The notes beneath the pieces were generated by a model, which was not told where the DNA came from, made no database searches, and worked only from the letters and a program-made list of their open reading frames with translations. A stretch of DNA of 64,000 nt from Fimenecus sp045543095 (GTDB lineage: Bacteria; Bacillota; Clostridia; Oscillospirales; Acutalibacteraceae), in contig JAZQMC010000008.1 of the NCBI GenBank assembly GCA_045543095.1, forward strand, positions 120,569 through 184,568, given 5' to 3'. Positions 24,341-32,789 of the stretch are shown in pieces. The stretch's first letter is position 1. The number at the start of each line of letters is the position of its first letter. Position numbers and translations under genes: made by a program.

Positions 24341-26159
24341 TCTCTGCCACCTCACTTTCACCTTTATAACTTGAAGCTTGCAAAGTGAACATTTTACTGT
24401 ATTCACCATTTTGTGCCATCAATTCCTGATGACTGCCTGATTCAAGAATTGTACCGTTGCCAATAACTATAATTCTGTCGGAAAGCACAGCACTTGAAAG
24501 TCGGTGTGAAATGTAAATAACAGTTTTGTCTTTTGTAACGTCGATTAAGTTTTCATACATTTTGTATTCTGCAATCGGGTCAAGTGCAGAACTTGGCTCA
24601 TCAAGAATTGCAATCTCAAAGTCACGGGCAAAAAGTCTTGCAGCAGAAACTTTCTGATTTTCGCCACCTGAAAGACCTGCACCGTCAATTTCAAATTCCC
24701 TTGTAAGGACTGTGTCAGCACCCTTTGGCAGACTTTGGATTTTATCCCATACACCGCTTCTGCGAAGAGCCTTTTCGGCGATTTTCTTTTCTTCGTCAGT
24801 GCATTCGTGACACATAATGTTTTCGTTGACTGAAACCGCAAAGTTTTTATAGTCCTGAAAAACAGTTGCGAAAGCTCCGCGAAGTGAATTTACATTATAT
24901 TCCTTAACATTCACACCGTTGTAAAGAATTTCACCTTCGTTCGGGTCGTAAAATCTTAAAAGCAATTTAACGAGTGTGGATTTACCTGCACCGTTGACAC
25001 CGACAACTGCAATGGTTTCGCCCTTTGTAATCTTAAATGAAATATTTTTAAGAATGATTTTATTTGTACCGGGGTAGCTGAAAGTAACATTCTTAAATTC
25101 AAGGCTTTCGAATTCTCCTGCCTCTTTACCACCGTCGGTAATCTGTGGCTCATAGTCAAAGAAATCGCGAAGATTCTGGAAGAAAAGAGCCATTTGTGTC
25201 ATTTCATCAAAAGCCTCTGCAATACTGAGTGTTGAGTCGCGAACGGAATTGATTGACGAAAGCACAACCGAAAAGGAAGAAATCGAAAGTGCCTTTGTAA
25301 AAATAAACTGATAACCTGCAAAGGCATAAGTGCCGATGATTGGTATAAAATCACTTAAAAGTGAACTTAACATACTGTATAAAAACAGTTTTACACCATA
25401 TTTTTTAAGAATAACAACGTTAGCGTCAATAGCCGCCTTAAATCTTTTGATAAGTACTGCGAAAATATTGGATGTTCTCATATCCTTTGAGAAATCCTTT
25501 AAAAACATTGTCCTCTGGATATATGCCTTGATACGATTATTAGTCGTCATTTCAAGGTCACGTTTATAAACTGCCTTGCTTTTGAAAATCTCAACAACAA
25601 AAACAAGAGTAACAGGCAAGAGAAATAACAGATACATTGGGTTGATAACTGTAACTGTTGTGATAACACAGATAAGGGCGATAACACCGCCAAGGACTGC
25701 AGCAACGTCCCAACAAATCAGGTCATAATAACTTGAAGAAAGCACCAAAGTTGCTCGTTGATATTTATCATAAAATTCAGGGTTTTCATAGCAGCTTACA
25801 TCAAGCCCAGTTGCTTTTTCAAAAATCTTATTATTCACTTCTTTGAGTACAACTTTAGCCGAAATCAGCCTTGTTCTTTCAGCATAAGCAGAAATTACAT
25901 TAACCGCCAGATATGTACCCAAGAAAAGTAAAAGATAAGTGAAATAAGTTTTGAAATCTGCATCGCCGTCAATAATGCTCAATAACACTTTCAAAAACAA
26001 AATGTTCTGAACATACATAGATAAAACTTTATTTGAAATTTCAGTAACAAAATATCCGATTAAAAGTTTTTTATCTGCTTCCCAAACGAGTTTAATAGCG
26101 TACATAACATTCTTAAATACGGGAACTTTAATCGGTTCGTGAAGTTTAATCCATCTCAT
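24333..26159 (-). CDS. ABC exporter, fused permease/ATPase, first half-transporter
   Basis: 608 residues. Membrane domain of about six helices to residue ~320, with LDVSCYENPEFYDKYQRA matching its partner's conserved segment. ATPase: Walker A GVNGAGKST, signature LSGGENQKVSAARL, Walker B IAILDEPSSALD, H-loop ISHRLSS. Both half-transporters therefore keep the catalytic glutamate, unlike heterodimers with one dead site. AGAGG precedes the ATG. It is the first structural gene behind a leader peptide and terminator (26200-26347), an arrangement like the bmrB-bmrCD multidrug exporter operon of Bacillus subtilis. Confidence 0.92.
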   Translation of the reverse strand: MRWIKLHEPIKVPVFKNVMYAIKLVWEADKKLLIGYFVTEISNKVLSMYVQNILFLKVLLSIIDGDADFKTYFTYLLLFLGTYLAVNVISAYAERTRLISAKVVLKEVNNKIFEKATGLDVSCYENPEFYDKYQRATLVLSSSYYDLICWDVAAVLGGVIALICVITTVTVINPMYLLFLLPVTLVFVVEIFKSKAVYKRDLEMTTNNRIKAYIQRTMFLKDFSKDMRTSNIFAVLIKRFKAAIDANVVILKKYGVKLFLYSMLSSLLSDFIPIIGTYAFAGYQFIFTKALSISSFSVVLSSINSVRDSTLSIAEAFDEMTQMALFFQNLRDFFDYEPQITDGGKEAGEFESLEFKNVTFSYPGTNKIILKNISFKITKGETIAVVGVNGAGKSTLVKLLLRFYDPNEGEILYNGVNVKEYNVNSLRGAFATVFQDYKNFAVSVNENIMCHECTDEEKKIAEKALRRSGVWDKIQSLPKGADTVLTREFEIDGAGLSGGENQKVSAARLFARDFEIAILDEPSSALDPIAEYKMYENLIDVTKDKTVIYISHRLSSAVLSDRIIVIGNGTILESGSHQELMAQNGEYSKMFTLQASSYKGESEVAENV

Positions 26160-26194
26160 TAAAAAACCTCTCTTTCAATAATAAACTAAAATAA

Positions 26195-26218
26195 AAATAC
26201 CGCAGAATGTATCTGCGG
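26195..26218 (-). terminator. attenuator terminator upstream of the ABC exporter
   Basis: On the minus strand CCGCAGA (26218-26212) pairs with TCTGCGG (26206-26200) around a five-base loop and is followed by TATTTTTATTTT. It stands between the leader peptide and the first exporter gene, so it must be read through for expression. Confidence 0.8.
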
Positions 26219-26248
26219 CAGTAAAATGCAATATCCCAAATGATAAAA

Positions 26249-26329
26249 TCAATCGCAAGAAAGGAAAAGCACCTTAAAGGACGCAGAAATATTAAAATTA
26301 CGATTTTTGTTCCAAAGTCTGTTTGTCAT
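26249..26329 (-). CDS. 26-residue leader peptide of the ABC exporter operon
   Basis: ATG at 26329, TGA ending at 26249, preceded by a strong AAAGGAGG. The peptide begins MTNRLWNKNR and ends LFLSCD; it has no known domain. The ribosome binding region AAAGGAGGCAGAAAT (26347-26333) is complementary at 14 of 15 bases to ATTTCTGCGTCCTTT (26290-26276), which is codons 14-18 of the peptide. That second segment also has six bases (TCTGCG) complementary to the 5' arm of the terminator at 26217-26212. This is the layout of ribosome-mediated transcription attenuation. A real peptide gene is very likely; its inducer is unknown. Confidence 0.75.
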   Translation of the reverse strand: MTNRLWNKNRNFNISASFKVLFLSCD

Positions 26330-26383
26330 TTGATTTCTGCCTCCTTTCAAAAATTTTGGTTGAACGATTTTTGTAACTTCTAA

Positions 26384-26412
26384 ATTATAATACTCACTAA
26401 AATTTATGTCAA
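26384..26412 (-). promoter_or_regulatory. consensus promoter of the ABC exporter leader
   Basis: TTGACA (26412-26407) and TATAAT (26389-26384) with a 17-base spacer: perfect consensus for the main sigma factor. Such a strong promoter fits constitutive initiation with control by attenuation. The leader RNA would be about 215 bases. Confidence 0.8.
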
Positions 26413-26439
26413 GAAAATATTGGTAATTTTTCTGTTTTT

Positions 26440-26506
26440 AAAGCAAAACGAAAAGGATACCTTATAGGTACCCTTTCTGTTTTGGTCGAGATGACAAGAT
26501 TCGACC
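26440..26506 (-). repeat. partial duplicate of the tRNA-Pro 3' end and terminator
   Basis: This stretch repeats 26657-26722 with few changes: it carries the last ~22 bases of tRNA-Pro including CCA and the downstream hairpin. The rest of the tRNA is absent here. Confidence 0.8.
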
Positions 26507-26649
26507 GTCTGCTACGGCTTTGCCTTGCATACTGTTCGCTCGGCGACCCAAATTCTCACGAATTTCGGTACCCGCCTCACGGCTCTGTGCTAAAAATGAT
26601 GCACTGCATCATTTTCTTAACGCACAGACTTCCTCGAAGTTCGAATCTT
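26496..26649. repeat. palindromic insert between the two tRNA-Pro 3' ends
   Basis: Bounded by AAGATTCGA (26496-26504) and its complement TCGAATCTT (26641-26649). Inside is AAAATGATGCA/TGCATCATTTT around a single base, nested in TGTGC/GCACA. It is more GC-rich than its surroundings and has no coding capacity. Confidence 0.6.
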
Positions 26650-26663
26650 ATTTTATAAAGCAA

Positions 26664-26696
26664 AACAAAAAGGATACCTTACAGGTACCCTTTCTG
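26664..26696 (-). terminator. tRNA-Pro terminator
   Basis: On the minus strand GGGTACC pairs with GGTATCC (one wobble/mismatch) and TTTTTG follows, shortly after the CCA end of tRNA-Pro. A second copy lies in the 26440-26506 duplicate. Confidence 0.65.
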
Positions 26697-26699
26697 TTT

Positions 26700-26776
26700 T
26701 GGTCGAGATGACAAGATTCGAACTTGCGACTTCCACGTCCCGAACGTGGCGCTCTACCAAACTGAGCCACATCTCG
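26700..26776 (-). tRNA. tRNA-Pro (anticodon CGG)
   Basis: 77 bases with encoded CCA. Acceptor stem CGAGATG/CATCTCG, D arm GCTC/GAGC, anticodon stem CCACG/CGTGG around TTCGGGA (anticodon CGG, reading CCG), variable loop AAGTC, T arm GCAAG/CTTGT around TTCGAAT. All stems pair. Confidence 0.95.
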
Positions 26777-26847
26777 TTATTTTTTTCAAATGCTAAAATA
26801 TTATAATATGTTTTAATTCATAAATCAAGTAGTTTTTAAAAAAATAA

Positions 26848-26879
26848 AGCAACGGCGGGGTCAAGACCCCGCCCTACAA
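26848..26879. repeat. short palindromic repeat, family E copy 1
   Basis: CGGCGGGGTC/GACCCCGCC followed by CTACA, similar to 56966-56993. It lies between tRNA-Pro and the trpB stop. Confidence 0.6.
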
Positions 26880-26884
26880 TTTGC

Positions 26885-28105
26885 TTATCTTATTCCGAAA
26901 TTTTCGATTACATAGTCCATATCCTTATCGCCTCTGCCTGAAAGGTTAATAAGGATTGAGCCGTGGTCCATAGTCTTTGCAAGCTTCATACCGTATGCTA
27001 CTGCGTGTGAACTTTCAATGGCGGGGATAATACCCTCAAGACGAGCGAGCTTATAGAATGCGTCGATTGTTTCTTCGTCGTCGATTACGTCATATTTAAC
27101 TCTGCCGATTTCCTGTAAGAATGCGTGTTCAGGGCCTGATGATGGGTAGTCAAGACCACTTGCAACCGAATAAACAGGAGCGGGCTCACCGTTTTCGTCT
27201 TTAAGCATTATACTGTTAAAGCCGTGCATAATACCCTCTGTGCCGTATTTAAGGCTTGCCGCGTGGTCGCCCATTTTTGGACCTCTGCCCAAGGGCTCAA
27301 TACCGTAAATATCAACGGGGTCATTTAAAAATCCTGCAAAAAGTCCTGCCGCATTACTGCCACCGCCAACACAAGCAACAATGGCATTTGGCAAATGACC
27401 TGTCATATCAAGAAACTGCTCTCTTGCCTCAATACCGACAACGCTTTGGAAATCGCGAACCATCATAGGGAATGGGTGAGGGCCTAAAACTGAACCAATG
27501 CAATAAATCGAGTGTTCATATTCCTTGCTGTATGCATCAAATGCCGCATCAACTGCCTCTTTAAGAGTCTGAAGACCGTGAGTAACCTCAACAACATTTG
27601 CACCGAGAATTTTCATTCTTGCTACATTCGGAGCTTGCTTTTTAATGTCAACGGAGCCCATATAGATGTCGCATTCAAGACCAAAATATGCCGCCGCAGT
27701 AGCGAGTGCCACACCGTGCTGACCCGCACCGGTTTCTGCAATAACCTTTGTCTTGCCCATGTATTTTGCAAGAAGTGCCTCACCCATGCAGTGATTAAGC
27801 TTGTGTGCACCTGAATGGTTTAAGTCCTCACGCTTTGCATAAAGCTGAACTTTACCGCCAAGAGCGTCTGAAAGTCTTTCAAGGTGAGAAACGGGAGTTG
27901 GTCTGCCTTGGAATTCTTTACGGATTCTGCGAAGCTCTGCAATGAATTTTCTTGACTGACAAATTGTGAAATAAGCCTGAGTAATTTCAGCCATAGCCGC
28001 CTTTAATTTATCGTCAACATAAACTCCGCCGTATTTACCGAAGTAACCGTTTTTGTCGGGATAATTGTTGAAATATGTTTCAAAATTTACGCTGTTGAGA
28101 ATCAT
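26885..28105 (-). CDS. trpB: tryptophan synthase beta chain
   Basis: 406 residues after AAGGAGG. PLP-lysine motif HSGAHKLNHCMGEALLAK (Lys near residue 98), glycine loop ETGAGQHGVA, phosphate-binding GGGSNAAG, and GRGDKDMDYV at the end. It condenses indole and serine to tryptophan. The length and N-terminus (YFGKYGGVYV) fit the classical TrpB1 type. No trpA or other trp gene lies beside it, and it is transcribed alone behind a tryptophan T-box. It may scavenge indole or pair with a trpA encoded elsewhere. Confidence 0.93.
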   Translation of the reverse strand: MILNSVNFETYFNNYPDKNGYFGKYGGVYVDDKLKAAMAEITQAYFTICQSRKFIAELRRIRKEFQGRPTPVSHLERLSDALGGKVQLYAKREDLNHSGAHKLNHCMGEALLAKYMGKTKVIAETGAGQHGVALATAAAYFGLECDIYMGSVDIKKQAPNVARMKILGANVVEVTHGLQTLKEAVDAAFDAYSKEYEHSIYCIGSVLGPHPFPMMVRDFQSVVGIEAREQFLDMTGHLPNAIVACVGGGSNAAGLFAGFLNDPVDIYGIEPLGRGPKMGDHAASLKYGTEGIMHGFNSIMLKDENGEPAPVYSVASGLDYPSSGPEHAFLQEIGRVKYDVIDDEETIDAFYKLARLEGIIPAIESSHAVAYGMKLAKTMDHGSILINLSGRGDKDMDYVIENFGIR

Positions 28106-28123
28106 AATAGTTCCTCCTTAAAA

Positions 28124-28393
28124 AATAAAAATCCATCCCAAAATCTTGGGACAGACTGTAAATAATCTGCGGTACCACCCAAATTCGTAGCCAATGCTAC
28201 GCACTCACCGTGTACAAATATACACTCAGCACTGTAACGGTTGCCCTCCGTCGCCCCTACATATCGGTTTGCCCTCAAAAGTCCATTCATTGAAATTCTT
28301 ATTGCTGTATTTTCACCGTCAACAGCTCTCTGAAAATAAGTTTAAATCAACTACTACTCTTTATCATCGGTTTTTCGGTTGAATATTAACTTA
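28124..28393 (-). promoter_or_regulatory. T-box riboswitch, tryptophan specific
   Basis: On the minus strand the leader has a stem I with AGAGAGC, a specifier TGG (28285-28283) in the context GAATGGACTTTTGAGG, the T-box GGGTGGTACCGCAG (28180-28167), and a terminator CCCAAGATTTTGGG followed by a T-rich run at about 28150-28124. Uncharged tRNA-Trp would pair with the TGG specifier and the T-box and stabilise the antiterminator. Confidence 0.9.
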
Positions 28394-28399
28394 ATATGA

Positions 28400-28428
28400 A
28401 TTTTAGCACTACAAAGAGCTAATGTCAA
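28400..28428 (-). promoter_or_regulatory. promoter of the trpB T-box leader
   Basis: TTGACA (28428-28423) and TAAAAT (28405-28400), spacer 17. Confidence 0.7.
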
Positions 28429-28454
28429 TAGTAAGTTTTGGATTATTAGTTATA

Positions 28455-28763
28455 CAAATGTGAATTTGTCGGGATGATTTTGGATTTTATATCTCGTTAA
28501 AATCGACTATCAAACATTGTAGGGGACGACGGGTCTCGCCTGCCGGCTCGGTCGGTGCTTCTGCTTCGCAGAGGTGTCCACCGGACACCCGCACCCGCGG
28601 CGTCCCGTTGTAGTTTGATTGCATACTTTAGAACGGGCTGCCGAGTCGTCAGCCCCTACAACTCACCATATTTAGTTATAATATAAAATTGCGTCGCAGA
28701 CCCTCAATTACGAATTCCGCATTACGCATTGAGAATTAGTTAGACAAACCCCAATTTGTCAAA
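28455..28763. repeat. composite intergenic repeat (outer arms B with core D)
   Basis: Outer arm CAAATGTGAATTTGTCGGG at 28455 and opposite arm GACAAACCCCAATTTGTC at about 28743 enclose GTAGGGGACG...GCGTCCCG (28519-28612), an inverted unit ending CAGCCCCTACAA (to 28662), the GCGTCGCAGACCC block and ACGAATTCCGCATTACGC-type sequence. It is non-coding and separates trpB from polA. An extended -10 (TGTTATAAT, 28803-28811) for polA lies after it. Confidence 0.7.
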
Positions 28764-28842
28764 TAGATTTTTACATTTTATATGGTATTTAATTACGAAA
28801 TATGTTATAATAACTATGATTTTGATTATTTGGAGAGTCGTT

Positions 28843-31428
28843 ATGAAAATTTTGGCTATTGACGGCAACAGTATAGTAAACCGTGCCTTTTACGGTATCA
28901 AACAATTAACAACAAAAGATGGTCGTTTTACCAACGGTATTTACGGCTTTATGAGTATTTTCTATAAGCTTTTTGAGGAGGTAGAGCCTGACGGAGTTGC
29001 CATTGCTTTTGACCTTAAAGCACCAACCTTCCGTCATAAAATGTATGACGGCTACAAGGCAAATCGTCACGGAATGCCACCCGAATTGGCACAGCAAATC
29101 CCCGTGCTCAAAGAACTTTTAGGTGCGTTGGGCTATAAAATTATTCAACTTGAGGGCTATGAGGCAGACGATATTCTCGGCACAGTTGCAGGTATGTGTG
29201 GCGAAAATGATGAATGCTTCATCGCAACAGGTGACCGCGACTCTTTTCAGCTTGTTCGCAATAATGTAACTGTTCTTTTGCCCCACACAAAAATGGGCAG
29301 AACACAGACAGAGGTTTATGACGAGGCTCGAATTCTTGCAGATTACGGTGTTACGCCATTACAAATGATTGATATTAAAGCACTTCAGGGTGACGCGTCC
29401 GACTGTATTCCCGGTGTTGCTGGCGTTGGTCCTAAAACGGCAGGGGATTTAATTCAGAAATACGGTTCTGTGCAGTATATCTATGACAATATTGACACTC
29501 TTGAAATCAAAGAGAATCTTAAAAATAAACTTATTACCGATAAAGAAAAAGCATTTTTAAGTTATACTCTCGGTACAATCATCAACAATGTGCCCCTTGA
29601 TTGCACTCTTGCGGATTTAATTCCCAACAAAGCGGACGAAACCCGTGCACGTGCAATGCTTGCTGACCTTGAAATGTTCAAACTTATTGAAAAGTTAGAG
29701 TTTGCAATTCCAACTGCCACCGAAAAATCACAGGAAAAAGTGAAAGAATTGGGCTTTACTGCAGATTTTGATGCAAATGAACTTCTGGGTAAAATCATAG
29801 CAGAAAAAGAGGCTTATTTTACAGCGGATTATGCTGATTTGGACAACCCTCAATTCTGTTTTTTGTGCGATAATACGGTTCATCATCTTGAACCAATGCA
29901 TTTGGGATATTTTGACTTTGTAAAAGCATTTTTAGAAGATGAAACTATCGCAAAGAATACCGATAATTCAAAGCTTTTATATCGCTTTGCGTTCTTAAAT
30001 AATATAAGCATTAAAAATCTCGCACTTGATACTTCTCTTGCGGGGTACATTCTCAATCCGTCGGCAAATGGATATAGTCCATTGCGACTTTGCGAGGAAT
30101 ATAAGGCACCAATTCCAAAGGTGAATAGTGATTTGCCGTTGGTTATTGACTGTGCAGTTATGCGTTCAGTTTCAACAAGACTTAAAACCGAAATCGAGGC
30201 TAATGGTCAAGATTATTTGCTTTATCAGGTTGAAATGCCACTTGCAGAAGTGCTTGCCTCTATGGAGCATTTGGGCTTTATGGTGGATAAGCAGGGCATT
30301 GCGGAATTCTCACAGAAAATAAGCGGTGAACTTAAAAATATTCAGTCAGAAATTTATGAGCTTGCGGGTGAAGAATTCAATATTAACTCACCAAAACAGT
30401 TGGGCGTAATTCTTTTTGAAAAAATGGGGCTTCCCGCAAAGAAAAAGACAAAAAGCGGATATTCAACTAATGCAGATGTGCTTGAAAGTCTGCAGAACGA
30501 AAGTCCTATAATCGAGAAAATTCTCTGGTTTAGAACTCTTTCAAAGCTTTATTCAACATACTGTGAGGGGCTTTTAAAGGTAATCGGTGAAGACGGCAGA
30601 ATTCACTCCTCATTTATCCAAACTGAAACCAGAACGGGCAGAATTTCATCAACCGAGCCAAATCTCCAAAATATTCCCGTGCGTAAAGAAATCGGTCGCG
30701 AAATGCGTAAATTCTTTATGGCAAAAGAGGGTTGCTTGCTCGCTGATGCCGACTACTCGCAAATTGAACTTCGCGTGCTCGCTCACATTGCCGACGACGA
30801 AGAAATGCTTAACGCTTTCAATAACGAGGTCGATATTCATACCGTTACTGCCTCGCAGGTATTCAATATGCCCATTCAAATGGTAACACCTTTAATGCGT
30901 AGCCGTGCAAAAGCGGTTAATTTCGGTATTGTTTACGGTATTGGTGCATTCTCACTCGCAAAGGATATAGGAGTAACAAGAAAAGAAGCGGACGATTATA
31001 TAAAAGGCTATCTTCGTCTTTATGCGGGTGTTGATAAATATATGGAAACCGTTGTGGCAGATGCTAAAGAAAAGGGCTATGTTGCAACGCTTTGGGGCAG
31101 AAGAAGATATTTGCCCGAACTCAATTCATCAAACGGAATGTTACGTGCATTTGGTGAAAGAGTTGCAAGAAATATGCCAATTCAAGGTACGGCGGCGGAT
31201 ATTATCAAAATTGCAATGGTGCGTGTTTATAATCGTCTTAAAGCCGAAAAAATGGAGGCAAAACTCATTTTGCAGGTGCACGATGAACTGATTGTTGAAG
31301 CCCCCGAAAATGAAATCGACAAAGCCGCAAAAATCCTTTCGGAAGAAATGGAAAACTCATGTAAAATGAAAGTGCGTTTGAGAGCCGATGTCAACACAGG
31401 TCGCACTTGGTACGACGCAAAAGGTTAA
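28843..31428 (+). CDS. polA: DNA polymerase I
   Basis: 861 residues from the ATG at 28843 (GGAGAG upstream; the family begins MKILAIDGNSIVNRAFYG). The N-terminal 5'-3' exonuclease (about 1-290) has YEADDILGT, TGDRDSFQL and GDASDCIPGVAGVGPKTA. The central 3'-5' exonuclease fold (about 300-480) lacks the DxE catalytic pair, so it is probably without proofreading, as in many Firmicutes. The polymerase domain has DADYSQIELRVLAHI, RSRAKAVNFGIVYGIG and the closing LQVHDELIVE. It removes RNA primers and fills gaps. It is followed by a repeat and a small unknown gene. Confidence 0.95.
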   Translation: MKILAIDGNSIVNRAFYGIKQLTTKDGRFTNGIYGFMSIFYKLFEEVEPDGVAIAFDLKAPTFRHKMYDGYKANRHGMPPELAQQIPVLKELLGALGYKIIQLEGYEADDILGTVAGMCGENDECFIATGDRDSFQLVRNNVTVLLPHTKMGRTQTEVYDEARILADYGVTPLQMIDIKALQGDASDCIPGVAGVGPKTAGDLIQKYGSVQYIYDNIDTLEIKENLKNKLITDKEKAFLSYTLGTIINNVPLDCTLADLIPNKADETRARAMLADLEMFKLIEKLEFAIPTATEKSQEKVKELGFTADFDANELLGKIIAEKEAYFTADYADLDNPQFCFLCDNTVHHLEPMHLGYFDFVKAFLEDETIAKNTDNSKLLYRFAFLNNISIKNLALDTSLAGYILNPSANGYSPLRLCEEYKAPIPKVNSDLPLVIDCAVMRSVSTRLKTEIEANGQDYLLYQVEMPLAEVLASMEHLGFMVDKQGIAEFSQKISGELKNIQSEIYELAGEEFNINSPKQLGVILFEKMGLPAKKKTKSGYSTNADVLESLQNESPIIEKILWFRTLSKLYSTYCEGLLKVIGEDGRIHSSFIQTETRTGRISSTEPNLQNIPVRKEIGREMRKFFMAKEGCLLADADYSQIELRVLAHIADDEEMLNAFNNEVDIHTVTASQVFNMPIQMVTPLMRSRAKAVNFGIVYGIGAFSLAKDIGVTRKEADDYIKGYLRLYAGVDKYMETVVADAKEKGYVATLWGRRRYLPELNSSNGMLRAFGERVARNMPIQGTAADIIKIAMVRVYNRLKAEKMEAKLILQVHDELIVEAPENEIDKAAKILSEEMENSCKMKVRLRADVNTGRTWYDAKG

Positions 31429-31432
31429 TCTC

Positions 31433-31488
31433 GTAGGGGACGACGACTCGGCGTCCCGTTATGTAGGGGCGATTCATGAATCGCCCGC
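31433..31488. repeat. short palindromic repeats, family D copies
   Basis: GTAGGGGACGACGACTCGGC with GCGTCCCG, then GTAGGGGCGATTC paired with GAATCGCCC. Similar pairs occur at 48643-48708 and 54567-54593. Confidence 0.65.
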
Positions 31489-31523
31489 AATTAAAGCGTT
31501 AAATAATTTAAGGAGAACTGGAA

Positions 31524-31919
31524 ATGAATATGCTTAATGTTTTAAAAAATAATATTGCTGATAAAAACAAGTTAGAAGACTTAGTATCTGCATTTGAAGA
31601 TATGTGTAAAGTTCCACTTGAAACTGTTGATATAGATGATGACGGTATTTTGTTTGAAACTGGCACATTTGATTTTACAGGTGAACCATTTTTTTATTTC
31701 TCATTGGTAAGACAGTTCCCGAATGAAGATGAAGAATTTAACCAAATTCATCTTGATATTTTATATACTCCAACTGAATTGACTGAAAATTATAATCAAA
31801 GTGAATGGTGCTTTGGTGGAGAAAGCGAAATTTTTGGTTATATAAGAAATTCAGAAGAGTATTTATCTCTTAAAGATGTGGAAATCAAGAGAATAAATGT
31901 ATATATGGATGAAACATAA
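31524..31919 (+). CDS. hypothetical soluble protein
   Basis: 131 residues with a good AAGGAG site. Acidic, no signal peptide or membrane segment. The middle (FDFTGEPFFYFSLVRQFPNEDEEFNQIHLDILY) looks like alternating beta strands, and the shape recalls small immunity-type or SMI1/YwqG-like accessory proteins, but I do not recognise a family. It ends five bases before the phosphatase-acetyltransferase start and may be co-transcribed with it and tsaD. Confidence 0.65.
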   Translation: MNMLNVLKNNIADKNKLEDLVSAFEDMCKVPLETVDIDDDGILFETGTFDFTGEPFFYFSLVRQFPNEDEEFNQIHLDILYTPTELTENYNQSEWCFGGESEIFGYIRNSEEYLSLKDVEIKRINVYMDET

Positions 31920-31923
31920 ATCT

Positions 31924-32787
31924 ATGAAAAAAATAATGTTTATCTGCAGTGGTAACACCTGCAGAAGTCCCTTGGCAGAGGGATTATTCAAAAAATATCT
32001 TGAAGAAAATAATATTACTGATATTGAGGTCGGCAGTGCGGGGTTAAGCGTATTCCCCGGTGATGAGGTCAGTATAAACTCTGCTCTTGTTGCAATGAAC
32101 AGGGGCGTTAACATCTCTCTTCATCGTGCAAGACGAGTGAATTTAGAACACTTTGCCGAAACAGATTTGTTTGTGTGTATGACACCCCAACACGCTAATG
32201 CACTTTCACGATATTGTTTTCCGTCACAGATAATGACACTCAATATCCCCGACCCCTATTGTCAGCCAATTGAGGCTTATGAAAAATGTGCCGACAGTAT
32301 TGAAAGTGAGTTCCCGCAAATTCTCAAAAGAATAGGGGAAATTCCCACAATTTCACCAATGAGTGAAAGAGATATAACTGAAGTTGCGGAACTTGAAAAA
32401 ATGTGCTTTACAGAGCCGTGGAGTGAAAACTCACTAAAAGATGAACTCACCAACGAAACCGCAAGGTTTTATGTGCTCCGTAATAACGAGAAAGTGCTCG
32501 GTTATATTGGTGCTAATAATATCTGTGACGAGGTTTATATTACCAATGTTGCTGTGAATGAAAACTCGCGTGGCAAGGGCTACGGCAAAAAGCTTGTTAA
32601 TCATTTAATAAAACAAAGTCAGCTAGAAAACGCAGTTTTTATTACTCTTGAAGTGCGAAAATCCAACGAAAACGCAATCGCACTTTACAAAAGATGCGGA
32701 TTTCAATATGTGGGCGAGCGTAAAAGCTTTTATTCAAAACCTACTGAAGATGCATTGATTTATACTTTATATTTAAAGGAATACTAG
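31924..32787 (+). CDS. fusion of LMW protein-arginine-phosphatase-like domain and RimI-type N-acetyltransferase
   Basis: About 287 residues. The N-terminal ~145 residues are a low-molecular-weight phosphatase with the P-loop CSGNTCRSPLAE and the general-acid DPYCQ. The Thr in place of Ile in CxGN(T)CRS is the determinant of phospho-arginine specificity in YwlE. The C-terminal ~140 residues are a GNAT domain (ITEVAELEKMCFTEPWSENSL, VAVNENSRGKGYGKKL, RKSNENAIALYKRCGF) matching RimI, which acetylates the N-terminus of ribosomal protein S18. tsaD follows two bases later. ATGs at 31897 and 31909 are alternative starts; 31924 fits the family best. The fusion is unusual. Confidence 0.88.
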   Translation: MKKIMFICSGNTCRSPLAEGLFKKYLEENNITDIEVGSAGLSVFPGDEVSINSALVAMNRGVNISLHRARRVNLEHFAETDLFVCMTPQHANALSRYCFPSQIMTLNIPDPYCQPIEAYEKCADSIESEFPQILKRIGEIPTISPMSERDITEVAELEKMCFTEPWSENSLKDELTNETARFYVLRNNEKVLGYIGANNICDEVYITNVAVNENSRGKGYGKKLVNHLIKQSQLENAVFITLEVRKSNENAIALYKRCGFQYVGERKSFYSKPTEDALIYTLYLKEY

Positions 32788-32789
32788 TT

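Noticed and set aside
26505..26640. A second tRNA gene in the insert
   Set aside because: Only the 3' end matches tRNA-Pro; no cloverleaf can be formed from the sequence before it.
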